Assembly (NCBI GenBank): GCA_964517215.1
Contig: CAZFBR010000208.1
Coordinates: 1 to 6,293, forward strand
Length of the DNA: 6,293 bases
From: CAZFBR01 sp035353495 [NCBI: uncultured bacterium]
Lineage (GTDB): Bacteria > DAOPZR01
Reading direction: 5' to 3'
The notes under the pieces: model-generated
What the model was told of the DNA's origin: nothing
Database searches by the model: none
The model's input: only the letters and a program-made list of their open reading frames with translations
Made by a program: the position numbers and the translations under genes
Part shown: positions 6,255-6,293 of the stretch, in pieces
Position numbering within the stretch: position 1 is the first letter of the stretch
Layout: each line of letters begins with the position of its first letter

Positions 6255-6293
6255 ATTAGGTTGAAAGCAGGCCAGACCGTGGCATATGCGCAG

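Overview
The window suggests a Gram-negative bacterium with a high-GC chromosome. It carries the end of a periplasmic adaptor gene followed by a complete RND-type inner-membrane efflux permease, which together imply a tripartite export pump. I cannot name the species. By eye, bases 1-4421 are strongly GC-rich, whereas 4425-6254 is markedly AT-richer with different codon use. The second part therefore looks like accessory, probably acquired DNA placed directly behind the pump operon.

Layout. 1-401: the 3' end of the adaptor (membrane fusion protein), with an odd hydrophobic patch. 414-4421: an RND permease of 1335 residues. About 1065 residues are the normal 12-helix pump. The rest is a cytoplasmic Ala/Pro-rich tail of about 270 residues, with a 22-residue tandem repeat and a charged, structured-looking 36-residue end. 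4425-5354: a 309-residue protein with one N-terminal membrane segment and probable beta-propeller-like blades, function unknown. 5355-5568: a short segment carrying a second, nearly exact copy (104 of 111 bases) of the permease gene's last 36 codons plus stop. That copy is fused to a new AT-rich start and forms a possible 50-residue protein. 5569-6168: a probable exported protein or lipoprotein of 199 residues, function unknown. 6168-6254: a tiny overlapping ORF of doubtful status.

How it fits together. The adaptor and permease are a clear functional pair; no outer-membrane factor gene is visible here. The AT-rich genes are co-directional with the pump and nearly abut it, so they may be co-transcribed. 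Both encode proteins with N-terminal export or membrane signals.

The most interesting structure is the repeated permease 3' end at 4311-4421 and 5421-5531, which brackets the first AT-rich gene. The permease, the first AT-rich gene and the short tail ORF all share one reading frame, separated only by a TAG and a TGA. The pattern is 'tail - cargo - tail - cargo'. It could reflect insertion at a gene 3' end, module exchange by recombination, or reuse of a docking peptide as a small free protein. The sequence shows the arrangement; the mechanism and function are inference.
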